From contig NW_027480438.1 of the NCBI RefSeq assembly GCF_051401765.1, positions 2,170,001 to 2,234,000 of the forward strand: a stretch of 64,000 bases of DNA, given 5' to 3'. This DNA is from Calliopsis andreniformis (taxonomy: Eukaryota; Arthropoda; Insecta; Hymenoptera; Andrenidae). Shown here piece after piece: positions 1-11,183 of the stretch (its first letter is position 1; every line of letters begins with the position of its first letter). The position numbers were made by a program, and so were the translations under genes. The notes under the pieces are model-generated. The model searched no databases, was not told the origin of the DNA, and worked only from the letters and a program-made list of their open reading frames with translations.

Positions 1-1660
1 CTCAATCCTCATTCCTCAATCCTCAATACCCAATCCTCAATTTCAATCCTCAATCCTCAATCCTCATTTCTCAATCCTCAATCCTCAACCCTCAGCCCTC
101 ATCCTCCATCCTCAATCCTCAATCCTCAATCCTCAATCTTCAATCCTCAATTCTCAATCTTCAATCCTCGATCCTCAATCATCAATCCTCAATCCTCAAT
201 CCTCAGGCATCAATACTCAATCTTCAATGCTCAATCCTCAATCCTCAATCCTCAATCCTCATTCCCCAACCCTCAATCCTCATTCCTCAAAGCTCAATCC
301 TCAACCCTCAGTCCTCATACTCAATTCTCAATTCTCAATCCTCAATCCTCAATCCTCAATCTTCAATCCTCAATAATCAATCACCAATCCTAAATACTCT
401 ATCCTCGATCCTCAATCCTCAGGCATCAATACTCAATCTTCAATACTCAATCCTCAATCCTCAATCCTCAATCCTCAATCCTCAAACCTCAATCCTCAAT
501 CCTCAATATTCAATCATCAATACTCAATCTTAAATCCTCAATCCTCAATCCTCAATCCTCAATCCTCAATCCCTAATCCTCAATCCTCAATCCTCAATCC
601 TCAATCCTCAATCCTCAATTCTCAATCCTCAATCCTCAGTCCTCAGTCGTCGAATCTCAATCCCCGACGCTTAGCACTCATCCTCAATCCTCAGTCCTCA
701 ATCCTCAATCCTCAAACCTAAATCCTCTACCGTCAGTCCTCGTCCTCAATCCTCAAACCTCAATCCTCAATCCTCAATATTCAATCATCAATACTCAATC
801 TTCAATCCTCAATCCTGAATCCTCAATCCTCAATATTCAATCACCAATACTCAATCTTCAATCCTCATTCCTCAATCCCCAATTCTCAATCCTCAATCCT
901 CAATCCTCAATCCTCAGTCCTCATACTCAATTCTCAATTCTCAATCCTCAATCCTCAATCCTCAATCTTCAATCCTCAATAATCAATCTCCAATCCTCAA
1001 TCCTCAATCCTCGATCCTCAATCCTCAGGCATCAATACTCAATCTTCAATACTCAATCCTCAATCCTCAATCCTCAATCATCAATCCTCAGACCTCAATC
1101 CTTAATCCTCAATATTCAATCATCAATACTCAATCTTCAATCCTCAATCGTCAATCCTCAATTCTCAATCCTCAATCCTCAGTCCTCAGTCGTCGAATCT
1201 CAATCCCCGACGCTTAGCACTCATCCTCAATCCTCAGTCCTCAATCCTCAATCCTCAATCCTCAATCCTCAATCCTCTATCCTCAATCCCCAATCCTCAA
1301 TCCTCAATCCTCAATTCTCAAACCTCAATCCTCAGTCCTCAGTCGTCGAATCTCAATCCCCGACGCTTAGCACTCATCCTCAATCCTCAGTCCTCAATCC
1401 TCAATTCTCAATCCTCAATCCTTAATCCCCAGACCTCAAACATCAATATTCAACCCTGAATCCTCGTCCACAATCCACAACCCTCAATCCGCAGTCCTCA
1501 ATATTCAATCATCAATATTCAATCTTCAATCCTCAATCCTCAATCCTCAATCCTCAATCTTCAACCCTGAATCGTCAATCCTCAATACTCAATCCTCAAT
1601 CTTCAATCCTCAATACCCAATCTTCAATCCTCAATCCTCAATCCTCAATACTCCATCCTC
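1..1660 (+). repeat. Leading L block, copy 1 (cut by window edge)
   Basis: A block of variant heptamers that carries three copies of the CpG-bearing divergent block (at 646, 1189 and 1342) and a run with CAGGCAT and an ATGCTC variant near 205-230. It ends where the barcode CATTCTTCAATCC begins the first S unit. The same order of variants returns at 11184-12843 with a constant offset of 11183 bp, checked at 227/11410, 651/11834 and 1347/12530. The left limit is the window edge, so its full length is unknown. No gene is visible. Confidence 0.85.
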
Positions 1661-2905
1661 AATCCTCATTCTTCAATCCTCAATACCCAATCCTCAATCT
1701 TCAATCCTCAATCCTCAATCCTCAATCCCAATTCCTCAATCCTCATTCTTCAATCCTCAATACCCAATCCTCAATTTCAATCCTCAATCCTCAATCCTCA
1801 TTTCTCAATCCTCAATCCTCAACCCTCAGCCCTCATCCTCCATCCTCAGTACTCAATCCTCTATCCTCAATCTTCAATCCTCATTACCCAATCTTCAATC
1901 CTCATTCCTCAATCCTCAATCCTCAATCCTCAATCTTCAATCCTCAATACTCAATCTGCAATCCTCAATCCTCAAACCTCATTCCTCAATCCTCATTCCT
2001 CAATCCTCAATACCCAATCCTCAATCCTCAATCCTCAATCCTCAATCCTGAATCCTCAATCTTCAACCCTATATCCTCAATCCTCAATACTCAATCCTCA
2101 ATCTTCAATCCTCAATACTCAATCTTCAATCCTCAATCCTCAATCCTCAATCCTCAATATTCGATCATCAATACTCAATCTTCAATCCTCATTCCTCAAT
2201 CCCCAATTCTCAATCCTCAATCCTCAATCCTCAATCCTCAATCCTCAATCCACAATCCTCAACCTTCTATACTCAATAATCAATATCCAATCCTCAATCC
2301 TCACTCCGCAATCTTCAACCCTGAACCCTCAATCCTCAATACTCAATCCTCAATCTTCAATCCTCAATACTCAATCTTCAATCCTCAATCCCCAATCCTC
2401 AATCCTCAATCCTCAATCATCAATCCTCAATATTCAATCCTCAATACTCAATCTTCAATCCTCAATCCTCAATCCTCAATATTCAATCCTCAATACTCAA
2501 TCTTCAATCATCAATCCTCAATCCCCAATTCTCAGTCGTCAATCCTCAGTCATCAATCCTCAATCTTCAATACTCAATCGTCAATCCTTAGTCCTCAATC
2601 CTCAATCCTCAATCCTCGTTCCTCAAACCTCAATCCTCAACCCTCAGTCTTCATCCTCAATCCTCAAACCTCAATCCTCAGTCCTCAATATTCAACCCTC
2701 AGCCCTCATCCTCCATCCTCAATCCTCAATCCTCAATCCCCATCCTTCAATCCTCAATTCTCAATCTTCAATCCTCGATCCTCAATCCTCAATCCTCAAT
2801 ATTCAATCATCAATACTCAATCTTCAACCCTCAATCTTCAATCCTCAATACTCAATCTTCAATACTCAATCCTCAATCCTCAATCCTCAATCCTCAATTC
2901 TCAAT

Positions 2906-2990
2906 CCTCAGGCATCAATACTCAATCTACAATGTTCAATCCTCAGTCCTTAATCCTCAATCCACAATCCTCAACCTTCAATACTCAATA
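2906..2990 (+). other. CAGGCAT / ATGTTC module (representative)
   Basis: A conserved order of variants: CAGGCAT, CAATACT, CAATCTA, CAATGTT, then CTTAATCC and CCACAATCC. It is the commonest source of GG and of ATG on the + strand. ATGTTC copies of this module start at 2932, 5499, 8073, 10314, 10559, 14122, 17985, 18949, 19584, 20632, 24293, 27261, 27896, 28853, 32030, 33008, 35768, 39726 and 42480. Related copies with CAATATT or CTATATT in place of CAATGTT lie near 3960, 6540, 15150, 21663, 25333, 46652, 51073, 53690, 55462, 61316 and 63088. It is useful as a ruler for the higher-order repeats. Confidence 0.82.
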
Positions 2991-3615
2991 CTCAATCTTC
3001 AATCCTCAATCCTCAATCCTCAATCCTCAATCTTCAATCCTCAATCCTCAATATTCAATCCTCAATACTCAATCTTCAATCATCAATCCTCAATCCTCAA
3101 TTCTCAGTCGTCAATCCTCAGTCATCAATCCTCAATCTTCAATACTCAATCGTCAATCCTTAGTCCTCAATCCTCAATCCTCAATCCTCGTTCCTCAAAC
3201 CTCGATCCTCAACCCTCAGTCTTCATCCTCAATCCTCAAACCTCAATCTTCAATCCTCAATCCTCAATATTCAATCATCAATACTCAATCTTCAATCCTC
3301 ATTCCTCAATCCCCAATTCTCAATCCTCAATCCTCAATCCTCAATCCTCAGTCCTCATACTCAATTCTCAATTCTCAATCCTCAATCCTCAATCCTCAAT
3401 CTTCAATCCTCAATAATCAATCTCCAATCCTCAATCCTCAATCCTCGATCCTCAATCCTCAGGCATCAATACTCAATCTTCAATACTCAATCCTCAATCC
3501 TCAATCCTCAATCCTCAATCCTCAGACCTCAATCCTTAATCCTCAATATTCAATCATCAATACTCAATCTTCAATCCTCAATCGTCAATCCTCAATTCTC
3601 AATCCTCAATCCTCA

Positions 3616-3660
3616 GTCCTCAGTCGTCGAATCTCAATCCCCGACGCTTAGCACTCATCC
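3616..3660 (+). other. CpG-bearing divergent block, standard dialect (representative of 26)
   Basis: A run of heptamers far from consensus, including CAGTCGT, CGAATCT, CGACGCT and TAGCACT, ending in the 6-mer CATCCT. It holds most of the CpG and G of the repeat and a TAG that ends many open frames. Standard copies start (GTCGTC) at 646, 1189, 1342, 3623, 6190, 8764, 11829, 12372, 12525, 14813, 16388, 21323 (one base changed), 22904, 24991, 26572, 29815 (one base changed upstream), 30420, 34737, 37497, 38703, 41448, 44431, 45637, 50058, 58159 and 59379. It stays almost unchanged between copies. Whether it binds a protein is unknown. Confidence 0.88.
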
Positions 3661-4220
3661 TCAATCCTCAGTCCTCAATCCTCAATCCTCAAACCTAAAT
3701 CCTCTGCCGTCAGTCCTCGTCCTCAATCCTCAAACCTCAATCCTCAATCCTCAATACTCAATCATCAATACTCGATCTTCAATCCTCAATCCTCAATCCT
3801 CAATCCTCAATCCTCAATCCTCAATCCTCAATCCTCAACATTCAATCATCAATACTCAATCTTCAACCCTCAATCTTCAATCCTCAATACTCAATCTTCA
3901 ATCCTCAATCCTCAATCCTCAATCCTCAATCCTCAATCCTCAGGCATCAATACTCAATCTACAATATTCAATACTCAATCCTTAATCCTCAATCCACAAT
4001 CCTCAACCTTCAATACTCAATACTCAATCTTCAATCCAGAATCCTCAATCCTCAATCCTCAACCCTCAATCCGCAATATTCAGTCCTCAATACTCAATCT
4101 TCAGTCATCAATCCTCAATCCTTAGTCCTCAATCCTCAATCCTCAATCCTCGTTCCTCAAACCTCAATCCTCAACCCTCAGTCTTCATTCTCAATCCTCA
4201 AACCTCAATACTCAATCCTC

Positions 4221-6794
4221 AATCCTCATTCTTCAATCCTCAATACCCAATCCTCAATCTTCAATCCTCAATCCTCAATCCTCAATCCCAATTCCTCAAT
4301 CCTCATTCTTCAATCCTCAATACCCAATCCTCAATTTCAATCCTCAATCCTCAATCCTCATTTCTCAATCCTCAATCCTCAACCCTCAGCCCTCATCCTC
4401 CATCCTCAGTACTCAATCCTCTATCCTCAATCTTCAATCCTCATTACCCAATCTTCAATCCTCATTCCTCAATCCTCAATCCTCAATCCTCAATCTTCAA
4501 TCCTCAATACTCAATCTGCAATCCTCAATCCTCAAACCTCATTCCTCAATCCTCATTCCTCAATCCTCAATACCCAATCCTCAATCCTCAATCCTCAATC
4601 CTCAATCCTGAATCCTCAATCTTCAACCCTATATCCTCAATCCTCAATACTCAATCCTCAATCTTCAATCCTCAATACTCAATCTTCAATCCTCAATCCT
4701 CAATCCTCAATCCTCAATATTCGATCATCAATACTCAATCTTCAATCCTCATTCCTCAATCCCCAATTCTCAATCCTCAATCCTCAATCCTCAATCCTCA
4801 ATCCTCAATCCTCAATCCACAATCCTCAACCTTCTATACTCAATAATCAATATCCAATCCTCAATCCTCACTCCGCAATCTTCAACCCTGAACCCTCAAT
4901 CCTCAATACTCAATCCTCAATCTTCAATCCTCAATACTCAATCTTCAATCCTCAATCCCCAATCCTCAATCCTCAATCCTCAATCATCAATCCTCAATAT
5001 TCAATCCTCAATACTCAATCTTCAATCCTCAATCCTCAATCCTCAATATTCAATCCTCAATACTCAATCTTCAATCATCAATCCTCAATCCCCAATTCTC
5101 AGTCGTCAATCCTCAGTCATCAATCCTCAATCTTCAATACTCAATCGTCAATCCTTAGTCCTCAATCCTCAATCCTCAATCCTCGTTCCTCAAACCTCAA
5201 TCCTCAACCCTCAGTCTTCATCCTCAATCCTCAAACCTCAATCCTCAGTCCTCAATATTCAACCCTCAGCCCTCATCCTCCATCCTCAATCCTCAATCCT
5301 CAATCCCCATCCTTCAATCCTCAATTCTCAATCTTCAATCCTCGATCCTCAATCCTCAATCCTCAATATTCAATCATCAATACTCAATCTTCAACCCTCA
5401 ATCTTCAATCCTCAATACTCAATCTTCAATACTCAATCCTCAATCCTCAATCCTCAATCCTCAATTCTCAATCCTCAGGCATCAATACTCAATCTACAAT
5501 GTTCAATCCTCAGTCCTTAATCCTCAATCCACAATCCTCAACCTTCAATACTCAATACTCAATCTTCAATCCTCAATCCTCAATCCTCAATCCTCAATCC
5601 TCAATCCTCAATCCTCAATATTCAATCCTCAATACTCAATCTTCAATCATCAATCCTCAATCCTCAATTCTCAGTCGTCAATCCTCAGTCATCAATCCTC
5701 AATCTTCAATACTCAATCGTCAATCCTTAGTCCTCAATCCTCAATCCTCAATCCTCGTTCCTCAAACCTCAATCCTCAACCCTCAGTCTTCATCCTCAAT
5801 CCTCAAACCTCAATCTTCAATCCTCAATCCTCAATATTCAATCATCAATACTCAATCTTCAATCCTCATTCCTCAATCCCCAATTCTCAATCCTCAATCC
5901 TCAATCCTCAATCCTCAGTCCTCATACTCAATTCTCAATTCTCAATCCTCAATCCTCAATCCTCAATCTTCAATCCTCAATAATCAATCTCCAATCCTCA
6001 ATCCTCAATCCTCGATCCTCAATCCTCAGGCATCAATACTCAATCTTCAATACTCAATCCTCAATCCTCAATCCTCAATCCTCAATCCTCAGACCTCAAT
6101 CCTTAATCCTCAATATTCAATCATCAATACTCAATCTTCAATCCTCAATCGTCAATCCTCAATTCTCAATCCTCAATCCTCAGTCCTCAGTCGTCGAATC
6201 TCAATCCCCGACGCTTAGCACTCATCCTCAATCCTCAGTCCTCAATCCTCAATCCTCAAACCTAAATCCTCTGCCGTCAGTCCTCGTCCTCAATCCTCAA
6301 ACCTCAATCCTCAATCCTCAATACTCAATCATCAATACTCGATCTTCAATCCTCAATCCTCAATCCTCAATCCTCAATCCTCAATCCTCAATCCTCAATC
6401 CTCAATCCTCAACATTCAATCATCAATACTCAATCTTCAACCCTCAATCTTCAATCCTCAATACTCAATCTTCAATCCTCAATCCTCAATCCTCAATCCT
6501 CAATCCTCAATCCTCAGGCATCAATACTCAATCTACAATATTCAATCCTCAATCCTTAATCCTCAATCCACAATCCTCAACCTTCAATACTCAATACTCA
6601 ATCTTCAATCCAGAATCCTCAATCCTCAATCCTCAACCCTCAATCCGCAATATTCAGTCCTCAATACTCAATCTTCAGTCATCAATCCTCAATCCTTAGT
6701 CCTCAATCCTCAATCCTCAATCCTCGTTCCTCAAACCTCAATCCTCAACCCTCAGTCTTCATTCTCAATCCTCAAACCTCAATACTCAATCCTC
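4221..6794 (+). repeat. S unit 2, ~2.57 kb higher-order repeat
   Basis: Second tandem S unit with the same order of variant heptamers as S1: the CTATATCC variant near 4630, the ATGTTC module at 5499 and the CpG block at 6190. Spacing to the next unit is 2574 bp both at its start (4221 to 6795) and at ATGTTC (5499 to 8073). Differences from S1 are scattered single substitutions and whole 7-bp steps, for example CAATCCT against CAATACT just before the CTTAATCC variant near 6545 and 3975. The sequence is noncoding repeat. Confidence 0.88.
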
Positions 6795-9060
6795 AATCCT
6801 CATTCTTCAATCCTCAATACCCAATCCTCAATCTTCAATCCTCAATCCTCAATCCTCAATCCCAATTCCTCAATCCTCATTCTTCAATCCTCAATACCCA
6901 ATCCTCAATTTCAATCCTCAATCCTCAATCCTCATTTCTCAATCCTCAATCCTCAACCCTCAGCCCTCATCCTCCATCCTCAGTACTCAATCCTCTATCC
7001 TCAATCTTCAATCCTCATTACCCAATCTTCAATCCTCATTCCTCAATCCTCAATCCTCAATCCTCAATCTTCAATCCTCAATACTCAATCTGCAATCCTC
7101 AATCCTCAAACCTCATTCCTCAATCCTCATTCCTCAATCCTCAATACCCAATCCTCAATCCTCAATCCTCAATCCTCAATCCTGAATCCTCAATCTTCAA
7201 CCCTATATCCTCAATCCTCAATACTCAATCCTCAATCTTCAATCCTCAATACTCAATCTTCAATCCTCAATCCTCAATCGTCAATCCTCAATATTCGATC
7301 ATCAATACTCAATCTTCAATCCTCATTCCTCAATCCCCAATTCTCAATCCTCAATCCTCAATCCTCAATCCTCAATCCTCAATCCTCAATCCACAATCCT
7401 CAACCTTCTATACTCAATAATCAATATCCAATCCTCAATCCTCACTCCGCAATCTTCAACCCTGAACCCTCAATCCTCAATACTCAATCCTCAATCTTCA
7501 ATCCTCAATACTCAATCTTCAATCCTCAATCCCCAATCCTCAATCCTCAATCCTCAATCATCAATCCTCAATATTCAATCCTCAATACTCAATCTTCAAT
7601 CCTCAATCCTCAATCCTCAATATTCAATCCTCAATACTCAATCTTCAATCATCAATCCTCAATCCCCAATTCTCAGTCGTCAATCCTCAGTCATCAATCC
7701 TCAATCTTCAATACTCAATCGTCAATCCTTAGTCCTCAATCCTCAATCCTCAATCCTCGTTCCTCAAACCTCAATCCTCAACCCTCAGTCTTCATCCTCA
7801 ATCCTCAAACCTCAATCCTCAGTCCTCAATATTCAACCCTCAGCCCTCATCCTCCATCCTCAATCCTCAATCCTCAATCCCCATCCTTCAATCCTCAATT
7901 CTCAATCTTCAATCCTCGATCCTCAATCCTCAATCCTCAATATTCAATCATCAATACTCAATCTTCAACCCTCAATCTTCAATCCTCAATACTCAATCTT
8001 CAATACTCAATCCTCAATCCTCAATCCTCAATCCTCAATTCTCAATCCTCAGGCATCAATACTCAATCTACAATGTTCAATCCTCAGTCCTTAATCCTCA
8101 ATCCACAATCCTCAACCTTCAATACTCAATACTCAATCTTCAATCCTCAATCCTCAATCCTCAATCCTCAATCCTCAATCCTCAATCCTCAATATTCAAT
8201 CCTCAATACTCAATCTTCAATCATCAATCCTCAATCCTCAATTCTCAGTCGTCAATCCTCAGTCATCAATCCTCAATCTTCAATACTCAATCGTCAATCC
8301 TTAGTCCTCAATCCTCAATCCTCAATCCTCGTTCCTCAAACCTCAATCCTCAACCCTCAGTCTTCATCCTCAATCCTCAAACCTCAATCTTCAATCCTCA
8401 ATCCTCAATATTCAATCATCAATACTCAATCTTCAATCCTCATTCCTCAATCCCCAATTCTCAATCCTCAATCCTCAATCCTCAATCCTCAGTCCTCATA
8501 CTCAATTCTCAATTCTCAATCCTCAATCCTGAATCCTCAATCTTCAATCCTCAATAATCAATCTCCAATCCTCAATCCTCAATCCTCGATCCTCAATCCT
8601 CAGGCATCAATACTCAATCTTCAATACTCAGTCCTCAATCCTCAATCCTCAATCCTCAATCCTCAGACCTCAATCCTTAATCCTCAATATTCAATCATCA
8701 ATACTCAATCTTCAATCCTCAATCGTCAATCCTCAATTCTCAATCCTCAATCCTCAGTCCTCAGTCGTCGAATCTCAATCCCCGACGCTTAGCACTCATC
8801 CTCAATCCTCAGTCCTCAATCCTCAATCCTCAAACCTAAATCCTCTGCCGTCAGTCCTCGTCCTCAATCCTCAAACCTCAATCCTCAATCCTCAATACTC
8901 AATCATCAATACTCGATCTTCAATCCTCAATCCTCAATCCTCAATCCTCAATCCTCAATCCTCAACATTCAATCATCAATACTCAATCTTCAACCCTCAA
9001 TCTTCAATCCTCAATACTCAATCTTCAATCCTCAATCCTCAATCCTCAATCCTCAATCCT
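6795..9060 (+). repeat. S unit 3, truncated at its 3' end
   Basis: Third tandem S unit, with ATGTTC at 8073 and the CpG block at 8764. It carries private changes such as CAATCGT near 7278 and a CCTGAATCC near 8530. It follows S2 closely until about 9060. There the expected CAGGCAT module that ends S1 and S2 (near 3945 and 6515) is missing, and the sequence jumps to a CAACCCTGAATCGTC variant otherwise seen at the end of the L block (near 1565). This is a recombination junction inside the array. Confidence 0.82.
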
Positions 9061-10110
9061 CAATCCTCAATCCTCAATCTTCAACCCTGAATCGTCAATC
9101 CTCAATACTCAATCCTCAACCTTCAATCCTCAATACCCAATCTTCAATCCTCAATCCTCAATCCTCAATACTCAATCCTCAATCCTCATTCTTCAATCCT
9201 CAATACCCAATCCTCAATCTTCAATCCTCAATCCTCAATCCTCAATCCCAATTCCTCAATCCTCATTCTTCAATATTCAATACCCAATCCTCAATTTCAA
9301 TCCTCAATCCTCAATCCTCATTTCTCAATCCTCAATCCTCAACCCTCAGCCCTCATCCTCCATCCTCAGTACTCAATCCTCTATCCTCAATCTTCAATCC
9401 TCATTACCCAATCTTCAATCCTCATTCCTCAATCCTCAATCCTCAATCCTCAATCTTCAATCCTCAATACTCAATCTGCAATCCTCAATCCTCAAACCTC
9501 ATTCCTCAATCCTCATTCCTCAATCCTCAATACCCAATCCTCAATCCTCAATCCTCAATCCTCAATCCTCAATCCTCAATCTTCAACCCTATATACTCAA
9601 TCCTCAATACTCAATCCTCAATCTTCAATCCTCAATACTCAATCTTCAATCCTCAATCCTCAATCCTCAATCCTCAATATTCGATCATCAATACTCAATC
9701 TTCAATCCTCATTCCTCAATCCCCAATTCTCAATCCTCAATCCTCAATCCTCAATCCTCAATCCTCAATCCTCAATCCTCAATCCACAATCCTCAACCTT
9801 CTATACTCAATAATCAATATCCAATCCTCAATCCTCACTCCGCAATCTTCAACCCTGAATCCTCAATCCTCAATACTCAATCCTCAATCTTCAATCCTCA
9901 ATACTCAATCTTCAATCCTCTATCCCCAATCCTCAATCCTCAATCCTCAATCATCAATCCTCAATATTCAATCCTCAATACTCAATCTTCAATCCTCAAT
10001 CCTCAATCCTCAATATTCAATCCTCAATACTCAATCTTCAATCATCAATCCTCAATCCCCAATTCTCAGTCGTCAATCCTCAGTCATCAATCCTCAATCT
10101 TCAATACTCA
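9061..10110 (+). repeat. L-block tail joined to a partial S unit
   Basis: 9061-9180 matches the end of the L block (about 1555-1660), with its GAATCGTC variant and CAATACCC. From 9181 the S barcode restarts with CATTCTTC and is followed to about 10110, where it breaks off after the AGTCGTC-CAGTCATC pair. The spacing from the S3 start is 2386 bp instead of ~2570. The ATGTTC module and CpG block expected later in an S unit do not follow directly. The order shows unequal exchange between L and S repeats. Confidence 0.75.
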
Positions 10111-11183
10111 ATCTGCAATCCTCAATCCTCAAACCTCAATCCTCAATACTCAATCCTCAATCCTCAATTCTCAATCCTCAATCCTCAATATTCAATCATC
10201 AATACTCAATCTTCAATCCTCAATCTTTAATCCTCAATACTCAATCTTCAATCCTCGATCCTCAATCCTCAATCCTCAATCCTCAATCCTCAGGCATCAA
10301 TACTCAATCTACAATGTTCAATCCTCAATCCTTAATCCTCAATCCACAATCCTCAACCTTCAATACTCAATATTCAATCTTCAATCCTCAATCCTCAATC
10401 CTCAATCCTCAATCCTCAATCCTCAATATTCAATCATCAATACTCAATCTTCAACCCTCAATCTTCAATCCTCAATACTCAATCTTCAATACTCAATCCT
10501 CAATCCTCAATCCTCAATCCTCAATTCTCAATCCTCAGGCATCAATACTCAATCTACAATGTTCAATCCTCAGTCCTTAATCCTCAATCCTCAATCCTCA
10601 ATCTTCAACCCTGAATCCTCAATCCTCAATACTCAATCCTCAATCTTCAATCCTCAATACTCAATCTTCAATCCTCAATCCTCAATCCTCAATCCTCAAT
10701 CCTCAATCTTCAATCCTCAATCCTCAATCCTCAATCCTCAATCCTCAATATTCAATCATCAATACTCAATCTTCAATCCTCAATCCTCAAACCTCAATCC
10801 TCAATCCTCATTCTTCAATCCTCAACACTCAATCTTCAATCCTCAATCCTCAATCCTCAATCCTCAATCCTCAATCCTCAATCTTCAACCCTGAATCCTC
10901 AATCCTCAATACTCAATCCTCAATCTTCAATCCTCAATACTCAATCTTCAATCCTCAATCCTCAATCCTCAATCCTCAATCCTCAATCTTCAACCCTCAA
11001 CACTCAATCTTCAATCCTCAATCCTCAATCCTCAATACTCAGTCCTCAATCTTCAATCCTCAACACTAATCTTCAATCCTCAATCCTCAATCCTCAATCC
11101 TCAATCCTCATTCTTCAATCCTCAATCCTCAATACCCAATCCTCAATCTTCAATCCTCGATCCTCAAACCTCAATCCTAATTC
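10111..11183 (+). repeat. Mosaic junction segment before the second L block
   Basis: A patchwork of short pieces: a CAATCTGCAATCC variant near 10110, two ATGTTC modules only 245 bp apart (10314 and 10559), repeated CAACCCTGAATCC runs, and CAACACTAATC variants near 11060. It carries no CpG block. Pieces resemble parts of the S and P-type units elsewhere, but no single long match was found by eye. It separates the partial S unit from the repeat of position 1 at 11184. Open frames at 10314-10580 and 10559-10894 are repeat-derived. Confidence 0.65.

Larger units (their letters stand above)
1661..4220 (+). repeat. S unit 1, ~2.56 kb higher-order repeat
   Basis: First of three head-to-tail S units. 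Barcode in order: CATTCTTC start; an AATTTC 6-mer followed by CATTTCT; CAACCCT-CAGCCCT-CATCCT; a CTATATCC variant near 2070; a CAGGCAT module with ATGTTC at 2932; the divergent CpG block at 3623; CTGCCGTCAG near 3708. Against S2 the spacing is 2560 bp before the CAATCCT run near 2215 and 2567 bp after it, because S1 has five perfect heptamers there where S2 has six. The 239-codon open frame at 2932-3651 is a product of the repeat and is not called as a gene. Confidence 0.88.

Noticed and set aside
2932..3651. Conserved 239-codon frame found at 2932, 5499, 8073 and 20632 as a multicopy gene family
   Set aside because: It is conserved because the whole ~2.57 kb unit is copied. Other copies are broken by single 7-bp steps (for example 24293), with no evidence that the frame itself is kept.
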